This document shows, piece after piece, positions 42,462-52,322 of a stretch of DNA of 64,000 bases. Each line of letters starts with the position of its first letter. Positions within the stretch are counted from its first letter, which is position 1. The DNA is from Fragilariopsis cylindrus CCMP1102 (taxonomy: Eukaryota > Bacillariophyta > Bacillariophyceae > Bacillariales > Bacillariaceae): the NCBI GenBank assembly GCA_900095095.1, contig FMBT01000426.1, forward strand, positions 54,817-118,816. Reading direction: 5' to 3'. The notes beneath the pieces are model-generated. The model did not search any database and had not been told where the DNA came from. It worked only from the letters and a program-made list of their open reading frames with translations. The translations under genes were made by a program, and so were the position numbers.

Positions 42462-43259
42462 ATGACTGCACAGTTCCTTTCCTCCGTTGCGATCCTTGTC
42501 ATCGTGTTGCATGCCCTTCACGGGGTGACCGCCTTTAATGTGGCAAGCAATTCCCGTTCCGCAAACACCAACTTGGATGCAGTGTCCCGTCGAGAAGCGC
42601 TCGTGGCGTCGGCATCATCGGCCGCAATACTCGCAGGTGTCCCGATGGAGGCCCTCGCGGACTTGGATGTGAAGCCTCCTCAGGACGCACCACCAGCATC
42701 CGAACCGGATTATAAAACTGCCACCAAGTTCTACTTCAACGGAGTCTTCCGTGATAAGAAGCATCCGGAGGGCTACCGCATCGTCGCAGGGGCCCTCAAT
42801 AAGAACGGTTCCGTGACGCTGCAAGACAAGCCGGGCGGCAAGGTGTTCGACATCCCGATGAAGGCCAAGACAGACGAAAAAACGGGCAAGATCACCGTCG
42901 ATATGAATTTGAGCAGCTATCGCCCGGAATTTGGCAGCAGCATCGTCGCGACCGTCACGAAGGATGGTTGCTTGAAGTTCCCCGATGGCAATCAGTGGAT
43001 AAAGGACAAGGGAGTCGCCGGGCTTTACATCGACGGCTTTGCTCCCTACCCAAAGTACCGGCGGGTAGTTATCCCTAGTAAGGGACGTAAAGTTGACGTG
43101 ACCATGATCAGCGGAAAGCAGGTCTTTGACGTTGTCGGTGTTGATCTGAAAGAAGGAAAGATACAGGTCGATTTCCCGGGAAAACAATGCTTGGGAAAAT
43201 TCAATCGCAAAGCAGGGAGCATCACTTGGCTCGACGGGAACGTCTGGACGAAGGTCTGA
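42462..43259 (+). CDS. Thylakoid-lumen-targeted protein with duplicated beta domain, function unknown
   Basis: The 265-residue protein has a tripartite plastid presequence: a signal peptide (MTAQFLSSVAILVIVLHALHGVTA) with cleavage before Phe25 as in diatom plastid proteins, a short Ser/Asn-rich transit segment, and then a twin-arginine lumen signal (SRREALVASASSAAILAG...EALA, ~42-67). The mature part looks like two copies of one ~95-residue beta domain: FYFNGVFRDKKHPEGYRIV ... GKVFDIPMKAK ... GKITVD ... FPDGNQWIKDK, and LYIDGFAPYPKYRRVVIPS ... KQVFDVVGVD ... GKIQVD ... WLDGNVWTKV. No catalytic motif is recognised. Codon use is markedly richer in G/C-ending codons than in neighbouring genes. 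The gene sits between two direct repeats (41196 and 43721). Lumen targeting is well supported by motif order; function is unknown. Confidence 0.88.
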   Translation: MTAQFLSSVAILVIVLHALHGVTAFNVASNSRSANTNLDAVSRREALVASASSAAILAGVPMEALADLDVKPPQDAPPASEPDYKTATKFYFNGVFRDKKHPEGYRIVAGALNKNGSVTLQDKPGGKVFDIPMKAKTDEKTGKITVDMNLSSYRPEFGSSIVATVTKDGCLKFPDGNQWIKDKGVAGLYIDGFAPYPKYRRVVIPSKGRKVDVTMISGKQVFDVVGVDLKEGKIQVDFPGKQCLGKFNRKAGSITWLDGNVWTKV

Positions 43260-44299
43260 GCGGACCATCTGTACGCGTTATGGTCGTAAACTAGTACCCA
43301 AAAATTAATTTGACGAACAATTCTTCGTACAGCAATACAGCTACGTACAGTAGTATGCACTGACTATTGTATGGTTCTCTTGACAAATAACTCAGCCAAC
43401 CCTGTGTAGAATGATCGGTTCGATCAGTGGACACGAAAAAAAGGTACTGTGAACGAGGTGGTATACGAAATTAGCAACGCAACGTATTTTATCACCGAAA
43501 CAAAAGAAGGAACAAAAACAACTGGCATCCAAAATCAAAAAATGCGATTCGATTCAGAAGCGTATGCAAAACGATACAAATTACCACGCCGTAGCCGTAG
43601 CTGCGGTTGTAGCTGTACCAGACAAGAGAGGAGGAGAAGGAGCATCAGGAGCATAACTTATTATTTAAAAGCTGCCGCTTTGCTCCTCAAGGTTTTAGAA
43701 AAACAGAGAGTCAACGATCTACAGTAGGTCCGGTCCTACTGTAAAAGTTAAATGCAAGTCTCAATACATTTAGACATCTTCCATCTTTCATCTTTTCATA
43801 TATATTACTAGCTATCCCTTAACACCGACGTACAAGTACTACATTGCACACCTTGTACTTTTTGTTGAGGGGTGCGACACGTACAAAAATTCTCGCGGCG
43901 CATGTTTGGTCACCTGGGGACAATTTTTAATTCTTTTTTGACATACACAGAACGAAAACTAAGGAAAAAATGTACTTGCAAATTGTTGCATATATGTGAT
44001 GTGTTGAAGAACAATATTTTATGTTTCTATTTATTCCTTCATTCATTCATCCCACAGTATATGCTAAGCAGAAAAAAATCAAGTAAATATTAGTTCAATA
44101 TAATTCATATTTATTCTATTCTTATCTAATTTGATATATGTATATATAATATTTTTGTTGCATGTAAAACTCTCCTTCATCATAGAATGATACTGCACTG
44201 CACTCCATGAAAAGGGAATTATTGTTCGTACAATAAGTTATGTATAGATGCAGTATCATAACTGCCTACAACAATAGTTTCAATGATGTTCCCTTTATC
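43260..44299. other. Intergenic region downstream of lumen-protein gene
   Basis: Besides direct repeat copy 2, an open stretch at 43449-43727 is Lys/Arg/Thr-rich and not convincing as a gene. The remainder is AT-rich. Confidence 0.45.
43721..43838. repeat. Direct repeat copy 2 flanking the lumen-protein gene
   Basis: This partner of 41196-41308 is in the same orientation. It begins ACAGTAGGTC, has a 5-bp duplication (CGGTC) and ends CGACGTACAAGTA. Confidence 0.9.
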
Positions 44300-44842
44300 T
44301 TAATTTCTTCGATTCTTTTCAAGCCAAAGACGGCTACCGGCATGTAATGGAATTGTAGTTTCAAGACTATTGGCCCATATCGATGCAATATTATGATTAT
44401 TAACATTGCTGTAGCTGCTGCTGCTACTGCTACTGCGTTTCTTGCTGTTGATATTGTTTAGTCTGGTGGTGGTGCTGGTGCTACTACTACTACTTCGACC
44501 GAGAATAGTTGCGTCATTCCTATCATTACTGCCATCACCATCGACGACGTGTTCTTCCAATTGTTGTGGTGGGATAATCAGTTCGACTTGTTGTTGTAGG
44601 CGAATCTTTGGCAGACGAGGAGATAGGGATGGCGATGGCGATGGCGATTCTAAAGCTGTGTCTAAAGTAGCATAGTGACATTGTTTGTGTAGTACGATAC
44701 GACGACGATGATGATGCGCATAATTTTGGAAGGCATCCACCGTATTAATACTTGTAGTACGAGTTATTGATGATAATGATGATTGATCGATGATGAGGAC
44801 AATGATGATGATACATATTTTAGACGATGTTGTTGTATACAT
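44300..44842 (-). CDS. Small hypothetical protein with plastid-type signal
   Basis: This 180-residue single-exon protein has a hydrophobic N-terminus (IIIIVLIIDQ) and a possible diatom plastid cleavage motif, NTVDAFQN, near residues 34-41. A basic, His/Arg-rich segment (HHHRRRIVLHK) follows, consistent with a transit peptide. The rest is Ser/Pro/Asn-rich and disordered, except for a short non-repetitive C-terminus (ASIWANSLETTIPLHAGSRLWLEK). No domain is recognised. The first-Met start is needed to keep the signal. It may be a small plastid or secreted protein; confidence that it is a real gene is moderate. Confidence 0.5.
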   Translation of the reverse strand: MYTTTSSKICIIIIVLIIDQSSLSSITRTTSINTVDAFQNYAHHHRRRIVLHKQCHYATLDTALESPSPSPSLSPRLPKIRLQQQVELIIPPQQLEEHVVDGDGSNDRNDATILGRSSSSSTSTTTRLNNINSKKRSSSSSSSYSNVNNHNIASIWANSLETTIPLHAGSRLWLEKNRRN

Positions 44843-45981
44843 GATTTGATTTGGTGTGGTTTTGTGTGGTGTATTTTGTTTCTTGGTATTTATATTGGAC
44901 GTCGTGTAGTAAATTTATATCTTAGTTTTTTCTGATCGTTTGAGGTTTGCTTCAATTTGTTTTTGTAATACGAAGTATAATTCTATATATAATGTAGATC
45001 TTTTCTTCATTTCGTGTTGATTGAAATTGAAGACGTGATCAAAGGCAATAAATTCCGCAGAGAGGATTGTATTCTTGTTTTTTATTGACGATCGACCTAA
45101 CTTGAACGTTATCATTAACGTGACGCGAAGAACGTGATTGCGTGATTGCATAAAAACTTCTTATGCAATAACACACAGCCTTCTTATTAAGAAGGCTGTA
45201 TGTATTGTGCACGATCGATTGTTTGTGTCGCTAAAAGAGGAAGCAGAGACGCGTTTTGTTGAAGTTTTGCACGTTCTTCGATCGTGCGTCAGGACGCACG
45301 TGATTCTTCCCAAAATAAATCTAATGCAAATTCAGACTTTCTCTCAGTCCCCCAAAATAATATGACGTCAGACTGACAGACTATGAACAAATAAAATAGT
45401 AATAGCACACGTGACGTCGACGTCGTCACTCAACAGGCAACAAAACAAAATCAAAAAGTTGCGCGTCATAAATAGTATGCCGCGGAGATGTACATACTTT
45501 TATAACGACAACAACTTAATTAAACAATTAAATATCATTCGTTCTTACTCGATCGTGAAGAAACAGCAACGAACGACAATATCATATCGACAAATCAGAA
45601 ATCGGTGGATGAGCGAGAGAATCAATGATTGTTTGCTTTTTACTTCGCAAAAAGCCTTTCGTTCTACGTTCCATCACATCTTTTGACCTTTAAGAAGTAT
45701 AACACATACATACGTTGCCATCCCTCGCCAACGGCTACTACTATTGTCTCTATCTCAGACGACTACCCAACTGTATCTCAATTAAAACAGAACAATAGAA
45801 AACACACAGCATCGCATCGCATCGGAACAACAATTATATAGTTGATAAAGACATCACATCACATCACATCACATCAAGCGATCGAACGAACGAACGAACG
45901 AACGAACGAACGAACGAACGAAAGAACGAAAGAAAGAAAGAGTAACAGCAATAGACAACAAAAAAACTTCTAAAACAAACC
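44843..45981. other. Divergent intergenic region with tandem simple repeats
   Basis: An inverted repeat with CAGCCTTCTTA/TAAGAAGGCTG arms lies at 45176-45200. An (ACATC)n array at ~45851-45875 and a (CGAA)n array at ~45883-45922 lie in the leader of the next gene. No gene is seen. Confidence 0.6.
45883..45922 (+). repeat. (CGAA)n tetranucleotide array upstream of 45982 gene
   Basis: About ten CGAA units, followed by GAAAGAAAGAAAG, end 60 bp before the start codon at 45982. Confidence 0.9.
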
Positions 45982-47127
45982 ATGGAGGACCTGAACAATG
46001 AAGATGTGTTAGATAAAAGTCTAATGAGTGCAATATCAACAGATGACGATAATGACAATGACGATCAGTCTTCTATTGTTGGCGAAGGCTTGTTGTTGCA
46101 TCAGGGCTATGGCTATGGCGCAACATCAATATCAACACCACCATCAATCACACCACCATCAATACTAACACCATCAAAAAGTGTGGCCACTTTATTAAGT
46201 ACCACATCCTCCGATGGTGGAAATTATTTCCATCCGCAACAACAACAAGGAGGACAAGGACATCGACACAACGATAGTGATTTATGTTACTCTACATCGA
46301 CATCAGGTTCGGCACAACAGCAGGCAGGTATCGGCGGCCTGATTGGCACACCAATACCATTAGCAACGTCACTCTCGTCGTTATTAAGATCGGGTGGTGG
46401 TCAGCAACTAATGATCCCATCATCATCATCCTCATCAATGTTTCCAAGTAGTGCAGGAGAAGGAGGGGAGGGAGGAGGAGGAGGGAAGAACAATCATCCT
46501 CAATTACTTCCACCTACTATTGGTGGTAACAATAACAATAAAAGATTACGACCTCAATCAATCTTACAAGCAATACCGAATAATAGCGATAATCTTCCAC
46601 CGCCACCTCCGGATATTTCTCGGGGCGTATATCCTTCCTACTATTATTCGAGTCATCATAATTCTTATCAGAATTTAAAAAGTAATACTGATTTACGAAA
46701 TACTACTACCGGTAATAGTAGTAGTAGTAATGTTTATCAAATCAGGAATCAAACAGATGACACCGACGAGGAGGATTCTTCCTTTTCTAATTATTCACCG
46801 AAAATTATGTTCAATTCTATTATTTGTTTGCTGTCACCCAGAGTTCTGATCACATTAGTGGTGTGTGGTGTAATAATTTTTAATTTATTACACCTTCGAA
46901 CAAATAATCATAATAGTAGTACTAGTGGTGGTGCTACTACTAACAACTTTACTACACATCGATCGGATATTATGAGGATGGAAGAAATTGGCAGTGGCAA
47001 TAATTATGAATGGTGGAGATGGGATAATGAAGAAGAAGAGGAAGGTAACAGTATTAACGGTAACGAAGATAACGTCGTCGACTATGATCCAACACGGAGA
47101 CAACTGCTGTCGTTGCGATCCTTTTAA
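45982..47127 (+). CDS. Single-pass membrane protein with long disordered N-terminus
   Basis: The 381-residue single-exon protein begins MEDLNNEDVLDKSL. It has ~270 disordered residues rich in Ser, Gln, Gly, Pro and Asn, including SITPPSILTPSK and PPPPPDISRG. One strong transmembrane segment lies at ~280-303 (CLLSPRVLITLVVCGVIIFNLLHL), preceded by YSPKIMFNS. A ~78-residue tail follows, with EWWRWDNEEEEEG and a final DPTRRQLLSLRSF. With no signal peptide, a type II orientation or tail-proximal anchor is inferred. The layout (disordered cytosolic head, one membrane span, short lumenal tail) would suit a type II Golgi or ER protein, but there is no catalytic domain. Function is unknown. It converges with the zinc-finger gene at 47441. 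Confidence 0.65.
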   Translation: MEDLNNEDVLDKSLMSAISTDDDNDNDDQSSIVGEGLLLHQGYGYGATSISTPPSITPPSILTPSKSVATLLSTTSSDGGNYFHPQQQQGGQGHRHNDSDLCYSTSTSGSAQQQAGIGGLIGTPIPLATSLSSLLRSGGGQQLMIPSSSSSSMFPSSAGEGGEGGGGGKNNHPQLLPPTIGGNNNNKRLRPQSILQAIPNNSDNLPPPPPDISRGVYPSYYYSSHHNSYQNLKSNTDLRNTTTGNSSSSNVYQIRNQTDDTDEEDSSFSNYSPKIMFNSIICLLSPRVLITLVVCGVIIFNLLHLRTNNHNSSTSGGATTNNFTTHRSDIMRMEEIGSGNNYEWWRWDNEEEEEGNSINGNEDNVVDYDPTRRQLLSLRSF

Positions 47128-47440
47128 TAATAGCAACAAAAGAAGAAGAACAAATTAGCAAACTGTGCACTACTGTACATACCCTACAACTATGACTATC
47201 CTATATAGAAACTAAACTCTATTTCCCCTCTATGTAAATGTAAACTATTTTATATCTGTACTCTGTCTTGTTTTACTCTTCTTTACTTTTCTTCTGACAA
47301 ATCACGTTGTACGACTACAAATTCAGTACATGTTCATCTTCAGCAGTATCAGTTGTAGTTGCATTATTTGCAATATCAGTTGCATTATATGTACCAGTTG
47401 TTGTTGTTGAACCATCAATCTTAGCAAGATCAGTTTCTGT
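47128..47440. other. Convergent spacer
   Basis: This 313-bp spacer lies between convergent stops; nothing is recognisable beyond A/T-rich 3' flanks. Confidence 0.5.
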
Positions 47441-49810
47441 TTATACTGCGGCTGTTGTCTTACTGACAGTAGCATCTGCATCGGCGGCTTTTGTCTGTGC
47501 TGCTGCTGCTGCTGTTGCTTTTGTCTGTGCTGATGCTTGTAATTCTTCTTGATGGATTATATCTGAATATGGACCAATATTCGCTGCAGCAGTCGGTATT
47601 AATCCAGTCCTATTTTCAGTCGTCGTCGTCGTCGTTCCTGGTGCTGCTGCAGTTGCAGTTGCCACTACTGGATGCTGTGGTGGTTGAATTTGTTGGAATG
47701 GTGGATGTGGATTTGGATACTGTTGGATAGCAACGTGCTGTGGTTGTTGATGTTGCGGATACGGAAGATCTATAGGAAGAACTCCACCCTTAGAAGCCAT
47801 CGCAGGTACTGGTTGTTGCGCAAGAATCATCGGTGGTTGATTTATTTGTTGTTGATGATCAAAAACCATCGCCGGTTGTTGATGTTGTTTTTGTAGTGCA
47901 ATTTGTTGCAGTTGATAAATACTACTACTAGAACGTTTTGCTGTTTTATTAAGTCTTTCACCAGCAATTGTATTTGTTGCAGTAGGACTAATAATGGTAT
48001 TCCCATAACTATCAGTAATAGTATTATTATTATTTGGAATATTATTTCCTGCATCACTTCGTCGTTTTCTTGTCACTTCACCCCGTCGTCGACAGACATT
48101 GGCACTAAGTACATGATGAAATCCTTTTTCTCGACCCCAGGCATGTGCTAAATCTTTAAAATTTGCATAGGGTGTACCACCACTCAATAATAATATTTCC
48201 ACTAAGGCTAATTGTTTTTCCCATGATTCTAATTGACTACTTAATGATGTAGCGGGGAATAATCCACGTGCACGTCGTTCTGTTTGACGATGCCAACCCA
48301 CATCTTTCCGTAATGCACCATCTCGAAGGAAAGTAACAAGTGGCATTGCGGTACTGATTAATGTACCACCGGATATACCATCCGGATTTGAATTACTACC
48401 TGATGACGACGTACTGGAAGTAGCACTACTTGAAGTAGCGGTACTTTTATTCGATGCAGCAGCAGTACCAGCAGCAGTAGTAGATGCAGCTGTTGCTGCT
48501 GCTGCTGCTACCGCTGCTGCTACTGCTCCTTCAGTTGTTCCTTTTTTTGTTTTCTTTTTACTAGTATTCATTTCACCATCATATGTTGTAGTAGTTGTAG
48601 TTGCTGTTGTTCCAACAGCGGCGGATGGAGTAGCTTTTTGTTGTAATGCTTTTCCACTTGGATTATTACTAGTTTTAACAACACTCACACTACCAACTTG
48701 ATTTGTTTGATTACTATTACTATTACTATTACTATTACTATTCATTGCAGCGGCACTCGCTAAGCTTGAGGCAGTGGGACGGTAGGCAATCGATAAGGGT
48801 AAGACCTGTTCATAGATCGATTCCCCTTGTGGTGGTGGTGGTTCCTGATGTTGATTTTTCTTTTTCAGTAATGCCGCTTTGGCAGCCGCTTGATCTGGAT
48901 AATGTACGGCACGCCAATGTCGTTTGCACATCCCGTTATGTGTCCCTTGGGCTTGTTTTTCACACCCATCCACCTTACAGCGTTTCGCTTTGGCACCATG
49001 TCGTTGACAATGTCCTTGACTTTTAATGACTCTGGTACAGCCTGGATATCGACATAAACGTTTCTTTTTATTATTGGCATATCGTGCCACATCATCACCA
49101 CCAGTAGTTGTTGTTGTTGTAGTTGTGGTTGGTGTAGTTGCAGTTGTAGCTGCAGTAGTAGCTGCAGTTGTTGTTGTTGAAGTAGTGCTATCTTTTTTAT
49201 CAGTAGTATTCTCACCACCATTACCACCATCAATACAATTTTCAACAACATCATCATCACCAGGTGCATCATCATCATCATGATCAGGCGGCGTACCTTT
49301 TGTTGTTGTAGTACCATCGACTTCGTCATCGACATCGTCATCCTCATCATATTGTTCTGCATTATCATTATCAACATCATCATCATCATCATCATCGTCG
49401 TCATCGTCGTCATCATCATCATTTCCCATTTCACCCTCACCATCTGATCCTTCTTCTTGATGATTACTTTGATCGTTATTGTTGTTGTTGTTGTCCTCCT
49501 CCTCCAGTTCTTGTTTTTGTTCTTCTCCCCCCGCCATAACCACATCTGTTGTTGTTGCTGCTGTTGTTGTTGCTAATTCTTGTTGGTCTTGTTGGTGTTG
49601 TTGCTGTCCTGCTGTTGTAGTAGAAACAGGATCAGCATTATTATTATTGGCGGCGAGGGCGGCGTTGGACGGGTTAGTAGCAGTAGCAGTAGCAGTAGTA
49701 ATTTCTGTTGCTTGAGGTTCTAGTGATTTCTGTTGTTGGTTTTGTTGCAACCATGCTGCTGCTTGCAATCGTTCTTGTTCTTGTTCTTGCTCGGCAGCGG
49801 ATGTTGTCAT
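47441..49810 (-). CDS. Putative nuclear protein with tandem Cys/His zinc motifs (diatom-type, WRKY19-like repeat)
   Basis: I take the Met at 49810 (MTTSAAEQEQEQ) as the start, giving 789 residues; a longer frame from 49894 adds only AT-rich leader translation. Residues ~247-305 hold two tandem zinc-binding units: CRYPGCTRVIKSQGHCQRHG and CKVDGCEKQAQGTHNGMCKRHW, each C-x4-C-x(n)-C-x2/3-H. Such units occur in plant WRKY19-type and many diatom proteins and are thought to bind nucleic acid. A second conserved-looking block lies at ~488-585 (FLRDGALRKDVGWHRQTERR ... LESWEKQLALVEILLLSGG ... FKDLAHAWGREKGFHHVLS ... CRRRGEVTRKRRSD), probably a helical domain. The rest is poly-Gln, poly-Asp, poly-Thr and poly-Ala. 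A role in transcription is inferred, not shown. Confidence 0.78.
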   Translation of the reverse strand: MTTSAAEQEQEQERLQAAAWLQQNQQQKSLEPQATEITTATATATNPSNAALAANNNNADPVSTTTAGQQQHQQDQQELATTTAATTTDVVMAGGEEQKQELEEEDNNNNNNDQSNHQEEGSDGEGEMGNDDDDDDDDDDDDDDDVDNDNAEQYDEDDDVDDEVDGTTTTKGTPPDHDDDDAPGDDDVVENCIDGGNGGENTTDKKDSTTSTTTTAATTAATTATTPTTTTTTTTTGGDDVARYANNKKKRLCRYPGCTRVIKSQGHCQRHGAKAKRCKVDGCEKQAQGTHNGMCKRHWRAVHYPDQAAAKAALLKKKNQHQEPPPPQGESIYEQVLPLSIAYRPTASSLASAAAMNSNSNSNSNSNQTNQVGSVSVVKTSNNPSGKALQQKATPSAAVGTTATTTTTTYDGEMNTSKKKTKKGTTEGAVAAAVAAAAATAASTTAAGTAAASNKSTATSSSATSSTSSSGSNSNPDGISGGTLISTAMPLVTFLRDGALRKDVGWHRQTERRARGLFPATSLSSQLESWEKQLALVEILLLSGGTPYANFKDLAHAWGREKGFHHVLSANVCRRRGEVTRKRRSDAGNNIPNNNNTITDSYGNTIISPTATNTIAGERLNKTAKRSSSSIYQLQQIALQKQHQQPAMVFDHQQQINQPPMILAQQPVPAMASKGGVLPIDLPYPQHQQPQHVAIQQYPNPHPPFQQIQPPQHPVVATATAAAPGTTTTTTENRTGLIPTAAANIGPYSDIIHQEELQASAQTKATAAAAAQTKAADADATVSKTTAAV

Positions 49811-50456
49811 GATGCTATATAGTATACTATATATACTATATACTATGTTGACCCTACTGTAGCTTACCGACCGGAGGTAGAAGAAAAGTACCAAGTAAGT
49901 AAGGCAAGTAGTCTAAGTGCGTTTTAAAGAAGGAATCGAATTAACAAAAATTAATTAATTGTAGTTAGTAATCGAAAAAGAATCTTTTTTAAGATCTTTG
50001 TTTGTCTCGGAAGAAAGAGGAAACGAATGAGCGAGAGCGACAGTCAAGAATGCGTTCAGGAGGATGATTATATTGTATTAGTAACCTCGAGCTATTTTGA
50101 TGTTGTTTTTGTAAAGGAGCGATTAAAAAAATTATTAATTTTTTAACTCTCTTTCCTCTGTGAGTTGTTTGGCTCAAATCTTGCTTATTGCTAGTAACAG
50201 TTGCGTGTAATACTGCCGGTAAAGAGCACATGTTGCTCTGCTCTCTCTCTCAACCAGTAAAGATTTCGAAAAGACCTCGAGATATCATGGTGCGCGAGCG
50301 AAGTACTGACTGTCATTAAGAGCTTAATTAGTGTTTCCCGAATCTTTTCCAGCTTGTGAGGCGCGTTTACATTCGGGGGATTCTTACATTAGTACCACTA
50401 TGGTGCGTTATGGAGAATTATTATATCCCTTAGTCTTGTAAGCCTACTGGTATATC
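49811..50456. other. Intergenic region between zinc-finger gene and TIR element
   Basis: AT-rich, with (TATAC)-type palindromic sequence just upstream of 49810 and a CT tract at ~50240-50250. No gene is seen. Confidence 0.5.
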
Positions 50457-50486
50457 ACAATGTAGGCTCACACACAGCACACATCA
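50457..50486 (+). repeat. Left terminal inverted repeat
   Basis: This 30-bp sequence is a perfect inverted match to 52323-52352; the identity stops at both edges. Confidence 0.9.
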
Positions 50487-50770
50487 AATAACCCCTAAAA
50501 ATGGCCCATTTGCAGTGTTTTGTGGACATACAGTACACTCAAAAAGGTGAATCGTCCAAAAATATATGGATGGGGTAGACTATATATTCCAAAGAAAACT
50601 TACTCTTGGTGCTTTATGTTGATGATCCAGCTTAGGTGCACACAAAAGTGGGAAAACCTGTTTTGGGGCCTAAATGGCCCATTTTGTGGTTAGTGCCGCC
50701 CTACAACATCATAACCTCCATAGTAACCTAAGCATTATGAGGAACTTGTAGGTATAGGTACAATGGATAC

Positions 50771-51470
50771 TAGTGCACCCGACCCAGAAGGTGTTGTCCT
50801 CTGCAACACTTTCAAATAAGATATATTGTTGTTCATTTCTGGTCAAAAATGTTTTTGTTTGTGTGCCTTCCACAACAGTGAATTGTAATTTATCCAACAA
50901 CCACAGAGGCCAAAAAGTGGTAGGAGGCAACTACAATGTTCTAGTACACTTTAAGAATGCTAGTGCACCCAACCAATCTGGTGATGTCTTCTGCAACACT
51001 TTCAAATGAGACATATTGTTGTTCATTAATGGTCAAAAATGTTTTTGGTTGTGTGCCTTCCACCACAGTTGTGAATTGTAATTTATTCAACAACCACAGG
51101 AAAAAAAAGTGGTAGGAGGCAACTACAATGTTCTAGTATACTTTAAGAATACTAATGCACCCAACCCATCTGGTGTTGTCTTCTGCAACCCTTTCAAATG
51201 AGATATTTTGTGTTCATTTCTGATTGAAAATCTGGTTATTTTTGTATGTGCATCAACAGGAAAACAAATTTCATTCCGCAACCATAGCAACAGAAAAGTT
51301 GTAGGAGACACATACAATGTTCTAGTACACTATGAGGATGCTAGTGCACCCAACCCATTGGGTACTGTCCTCTGCAACCCTTTCAAATGAGGTATTTTGT
51401 TGTTCGTTTCTGTTCATTTCTGGTTGAAATCTGTTTTCCCCCTACCATAACAGTGAAATTAATTTCAGAA
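50771..51470 (+). repeat. Tandem array of ~190-bp units with terminal-exon-like structure
   Basis: TAGTGCACCC or its variant recurs at 50771, 50961, 51153 and 51342, giving periods of 190, 192 and 189 bp. Each unit contains an acceptor-like CAG preceded by T/C-rich sequence, then an open segment whose end reads ASAPN..G.V.CN(T/P)FK followed by a stop. The segments read MDTSAPDPEGVVLCNTFK (unit 1), KVVGGNYNVLVHFKNASAPN...FCNTFK (unit 2), a copy with a frame slip in an A8 run (unit 3), and KVVGDTYNVLVHYEDASAPN...LCNPFK (unit 4). Confidence 0.85.
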
Positions 51471-52322
51471 CATACCCATATCTGCCCGTTGGTGTCTGCT
51501 GCATTGGAATACCAACCAACCATACTTTTCTACAGCTTGTATCTGTTTCTGTCTATCATTTCTATACATAAGAATAAGAAATTATAAACACACCATCCCA
51601 CATTGCACAGTAAGATTATTATAGCCCACAAAACACAACCATTCATTATCTTTATTTACACATACCACCAGGTAAATTAGAACAAATAATTGACTCACTG
51701 TCCTCACTAGGACATATTACTTGTGAATAGAAAGCATCATCATCCCAACCCATCATTATTTTAGATGTAATTGCAGTTTACCCCTGTTTTCAAAAATATC
51801 TCATATTATAAAAAGCAATTGAGGAATGTATTTAAAATAGTCACTGTTGGTTGGAAAATGCTCCCACATCAATTTTGACAGAAACATCCACAAAAATACT
51901 CATAACATCAACTAACCAACCTAAAGCCCCCATTAGTAGGGCCTCTGGTTCACATGGTACACCTCGTGCAAAATAAATTTTAGTGGATTTTAGCTAATAT
52001 AGGGTAAAATTGGTTTCTGGCCCTTGGCAAAGAAAGTAAACCCCTGTCCACCAATATCATCTGGCAGACATATAAAGATTAAACATATAATGGGTTACAA
52101 AATGATAGTTGCAAGAAATTAACTAGTAACATGGTGTGTTAAAGGCTAGTCATTGTACATGAATGTGTGTATGAACTGAAGGAGCGCCTACAACATTTTT
52201 TTAAACTATTACTTATTACACACATAGTAAGGTAGAGGAACCCTTCCTGACCAAAGAGAAGCATTTTCTTGGAAGCTCTACCCTGCTTTGTGTCCTGAAC
52301 AAGATATCTCATAAAAAGCTGG

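Noticed and set aside
42615-43268. A 217-codon minus-strand frame
   Set aside because: It is the antisense of the lumen-protein gene, kept open by that gene's GC-rich codon use.
43449-43727. A 92-codon frame downstream of the lumen-protein gene
   Set aside because: Lys/Arg/Thr-rich without motifs, and running into direct repeat copy 2; more likely non-coding.
49026-49283. Val-rich open frame antisense to the zinc-finger gene
   Set aside because: Translation of the complement of poly-Thr codons.
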